A program made the translations under genes and the position numbers. Source: Novosphingobium resinovorum (GTDB taxonomy: Bacteria; Pseudomonadota; Alphaproteobacteria; Sphingomonadales; Sphingomonadaceae). From it: a DNA stretch of 64,000 nucleotides. Location: positions 248,001 to 312,000 of the forward strand of contig NZ_CP017077.1 of the NCBI RefSeq assembly GCF_001742225.1, read 5' to 3'. Numbering within the stretch: the stretch's first letter is position 1; each line of letters begins with the position of its first letter. Under the pieces are notes generated by a model. That model was not told the origin of the DNA. It did no database searches and saw only the letters and a program-made list of their open reading frames with translations. Positions 61,999 through 64,000 of the stretch are shown here, in pieces.

Positions 61999-63167
61999 GC
62001 TGCAAGTCCCGTCGTTTGCTCGCTCAGAGCGCGGTCCATGTTCATGCGCTCCTGGCAGTAGTCTTGTGTGAAAACGTAGCCGCGCACGGAACCGCGCCGA
62101 TCGCGGAATAAGTACTTCAGGCCCTTTTCGTCGTTCGCCGTCTCCTCCCAGGCACCCTCGACCCCTTGCGGGGCGGGCAGCAGGACGACGGGGCACGCGG
62201 TGGTCTTGACCTGCACCGAAAGCGGCGGGAAGCGGATTTCCATCGGCGTGCCGAGCACGCTGGGCGCGATCGCCCGCGCCGCCGCCATAATCGGAGTGAC
62301 GTAGGCGGCCAGCCCTTGCGGATACTGCGCGCAGTCGCCGATCGCGAAGATGTGCGGGTCGCTGGTGCGGCCGGTCTGGTCCACCACGATGCCGCGCGCG
62401 ACATCGAGCCCCGCGTCTGCCGCCAGTTGCAGATGCGGGCGCAGGCCCACGGCCGAAAGCACCGCCGCGGCTTCGATCGTCTCGCCGCCGTCCAGTTCGG
62501 CACGGATGCCGGTGCCGGACTTGTGGATCGCGAGGACCTTGCGGCCGAGGTGCCATTCGACGCCCTTTGCGGCGAGCGCCTCGCGGATAGCCGATCCGAC
62601 GCCCGCCGGGACCAGTTGTGCCAGCGGATGCGAGAGCATGTCCACCACCACCGGGCAGTAGCCGGTGGCGGAAAGGTCGTTGGCGAACTCGGTGCCGACC
62701 AGCCCGCCGCCCATCACCAGAACGCGTGCGCCCTCTGGCAGGATCGCGCGGAATTCGCGGTAGTTGTCGAGGTTGTTGACCGCCAGCGCGCGATGGGCGG
62801 CGTCGCCGTCGATCGGTGGTCGCACCGGATCGGCGCCCAGCGCCAGCACTAGCTTGTCGTAGAAGATCGGCCCGCCGGTGGTCAGCACCGCCTTGTCCTC
62901 GCGGTCGATCGCCTCGACCTCGCGCCCGGCGCGCAAGTCGAGGCGAAGCTGCGCGGCCATCTTTTCGGCAGGCGTGGTGACGAGCGTGTCGGCGACCTTG
63001 CCCTTGGCCAGCGCGGTGGACAGCGCCGGCTTGGAGTAGAAGTGCCCATCGTCGCGCGTCACCAGCGTCAACCGCGCGTCCGGCGCAAGTTTGCGAAGCT
63101 CGCGCACGACGCCGTAGCCGGCCAGGCCACTGCCGATCACCACGATATGCGGGGATGCCGTCACCAC
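61995..63167 (-). CDS. NAD(P)H ferredoxin/rubredoxin reductase (FAD)
   Basis: A 390-residue pyridine-nucleotide reductase of the Rieske-system type. FAD motif IVVIGSGLAGYGVVRELRKL, GHFYSKPALSTALAKGK, NAD motif VLVMGGGLVGTEFANDLSAT and FAD-closing HIFAIGDCAQYPQGLAAYVT. A C-terminal domain follows as in rubredoxin reductases. No ATG suits. GTG 63167 (or GTG 63164), 11 bases after the beta-subunit stop with GGGAG before it, is the likely start. It would pass electrons to a ferredoxin for the Rieske enzymes and perhaps the P450. The ferredoxin gene itself is not in the window. Confidence 0.85.
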   Translation of the reverse strand: MVTASPHIVVIGSGLAGYGVVRELRKLAPDARLTLVTRDDGHFYSKPALSTALAKGKVADTLVTTPAEKMAAQLRLDLRAGREVEAIDREDKAVLTTGGPIFYDKLVLALGADPVRPPIDGDAAHRALAVNNLDNYREFRAILPEGARVLVMGGGLVGTEFANDLSATGYCPVVVDMLSHPLAQLVPAGVGSAIREALAAKGVEWHLGRKVLAIHKSGTGIRAELDGGETIEAAAVLSAVGLRPHLQLAADAGLDVARGIVVDQTGRTSDPHIFAIGDCAQYPQGLAAYVTPIMAAARAIAPSVLGTPMEIRFPPLSVQVKTTACPVVLLPAPQGVEGAWEETANDEKGLKYLFRDRRGSVRGYVFTQDYCQERMNMDRALSEQTTGLAA

Positions 63168-63178
63168 CGTGCTCCCGG

Positions 63179-63754
63179 TCAGAGGAAAATGGCGAAGTTG
63201 GACATGCCCAGCGTCGACTGGTCGACGATGATCTCGCGCCGGGCCAGCTTGTATGCGCCGTCGACGAGCCGCCAGACGTCGCGGCGCTCGGCGGTGATCG
63301 TCTCGTTGTCCGGATTGTCGAAACGGCTGCGCTCGACGTAGAGGTAGCTGACCACCTCGTATTCGCCGGGTGTGTCGCATTCGGCGGCGCGCACGTTGGT
63401 GACGAAGCGGCGGGTGCGCGAGGGCGGGTCTTCCGCCCAGGCGCTTTTTGACAGGCGTCCGGTGCGCATCAGCATCGAATCGTAGTTCTCGTCGAAGTGC
63501 TTCATCGTGCGCACCACGTCGCGGTCCTTGTTGGGACCGTTGCGGGTGAGGCGCAGCGGCGCGGTGTAGCTGAGGTCTTTTTCGAGATAGGCGACCCAGT
63601 CGTCGAACCGGCGCTCGTCCAGCGCGGCCGCTTCGTCGTACAGCGTTTCGAGCAGGCGGTTGTAGACTTCCGAGCCGAGCGGAACGCGCTTGGTCGAGAC
63701 CAGGCCGCGCATGACGCCGGTCTTTTCGACCGCGGCAGTGGCGTAGTTCACCAT
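63179..63754 (-). CDS. Aromatic-ring-hydroxylating dioxygenase beta subunit
   Basis: A 191-residue protein with the cystatin-like beta-subunit fold: YNRLLETLYDEAAALDERRF, DWVAYLEKDLSYTAPLRLTR, MKHFDENYDSMLMRTGRLSK, SRTRRFVTNVRAAECDTPGE and SYLYVERSRFDN, the usual blocks of ring-hydroxylating beta subunits. It stabilises an alpha3beta3 oxygenase. ATG 63754 follows GAGAGGATACC. It is 29 bases after the alpha-subunit stop and 11 before the reductase. The DENY and RLSK blocks are typical of biphenyl/naphthalene-like groups, but the substrate is unresolved. Confidence 0.9.
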   Translation of the reverse strand: MVNYATAAVEKTGVMRGLVSTKRVPLGSEVYNRLLETLYDEAAALDERRFDDWVAYLEKDLSYTAPLRLTRNGPNKDRDVVRTMKHFDENYDSMLMRTGRLSKSAWAEDPPSRTRRFVTNVRAAECDTPGEYEVVSYLYVERSRFDNPDNETITAERRDVWRLVDGAYKLARREIIVDQSTLGMSNFAIFL

Positions 63755-63783
63755 GATGGTATCCTCTCTCTTGTTCGGGCGGC

Positions 63784-64000
63784 TCAGGCGCGGGTCATTA
63801 GGTCGTAGTAGGCCATCCACCAGGCCCACTGCGTGTCGTCCTTGGTGAAGCCGGGGTAGAGATCGCCGCCGCCGACCCAGCCTTCGGGACGTTCGTGGCC
63901 GTGGAGCGCCTGGTACTTGAGCGTGATGGTCTTGCTCATGTGGCCGCGCGAATTGCGCATGATCTGCGGCCAGGTGTCGGCATCGTCCTGCTCGATCGTG
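63784..64000 (-). CDS. Ring-hydroxylating dioxygenase alpha subunit, C-terminal part (cut by window edge)
   Basis: On the minus strand the frame is open from the window end to a stop at 63784-63786. It reads EQDDADTWPQIMRNSRGHMS, LKYQALHGHERPEGWVGGGD and YPGFTKDDTQWAWWMAYYDL before MTRA and the stop. The EQDD-x-xxW and GxGHE-like blocks are the C-terminal signature of Rieske alpha subunits that pair with beta subunits. About 71 residues are visible, and the Rieske and iron sites lie outside the window. It heads the operon alpha-beta-reductase-SDR-TetR-monooxygenase. Confidence 0.85.
   Translation of the reverse strand, partial: TIEQDDADTWPQIMRNSRGHMSKTITLKYQALHGHERPEGWVGGGDLYPGFTKDDTQWAWWMAYYDLMTRA

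Overview
The window reads as accessory DNA of an alphaproteobacterium, most likely a sphingomonad (Sphingomonas, Sphingobium or Novosphingobium type). The reasons are the high GC, the character of the oxygenase/SDR/TonB catabolic genes, and the IS families present. I assign this from protein character only and have not run a search.

Layout. 1-13.2 kb is a mobile-element and remnant zone. It holds a group II intron with its maturase (574-2561), a frameshifted IS3 element, several broken genes (Tat-exported protein, small stress-like protein, response regulator, hemerythrin, HWE kinase), an intact DUF1989 + YqcI/YcgG pair, a PRC-barrel membrane protein and a thioredoxin-reductase-like flavoprotein. 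It ends with an IS110 remnant and an IS427-type IS5 element that carries an IS1111-type IS110 element inside it. 13.2-19 kb is an intact redox/electrophile block: a LysR regulator divergent from DJ-1/PfpI, two ABM monooxygenase-fold proteins, an SDR, a glutathione-independent formaldehyde dehydrogenase and a second PfpI protein. 19.3-24 kb has a UvrA paralogue and a formaldehyde module (frmR and class III alcohol dehydrogenase) with clear operator-like repeats.

24-32.6 kb is again mobile: a truncated quinone oxidoreductase, an ankyrin fragment, a Tn3 remnant with its terminal repeat, and a tyrosine recombinase. Next comes a complete IS66 element (27025-32215) with an 8-bp target duplication. 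It disrupts a small membrane-protein gene and is itself split by a 2.6-kb serine-recombinase element. 33.06-34.82 kb has the coenzyme F420 genes cofE and cofD. 34.9-40.9 kb is a gene graveyard: an alpha-galactosidase N-terminus, a histidine kinase pseudogene, and an M16 peptidase pseudogene split by a three-level nest, IS630 containing IS256 containing IS1182.

41-64 kb is a largely intact catabolic island. It encodes two NTF2-like proteins, five SDRs, a frameshifted TonB receptor, an LLM flavin/F420-type oxidoreductase, a SABATH-type carboxyl methyltransferase and an orphan cytochrome-oxidase subunit III/IV trio. It also encodes a Rieske oxygenase, an epoxide hydrolase, an APH-fold phosphotransferase, a phytoene-desaturase-like flavoprotein, GntR and TetR regulators, an acyl-CoA dehydrogenase, a P450, a RutE-like nitroreductase and an HsaA/HpaH-type flavin monooxygenase. 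At the right edge is a second, two-subunit Rieske dioxygenase with its ferredoxin reductase. Together these genes look able to oxidise, reduce, esterify and cleave a polycyclic or terpenoid-like carbon source that cannot be named from sequence. F420 from cofE/cofD could serve the LLM enzyme, and the two formaldehyde dehydrogenases could clear formaldehyde from oxidative demethylation; both links are inference.
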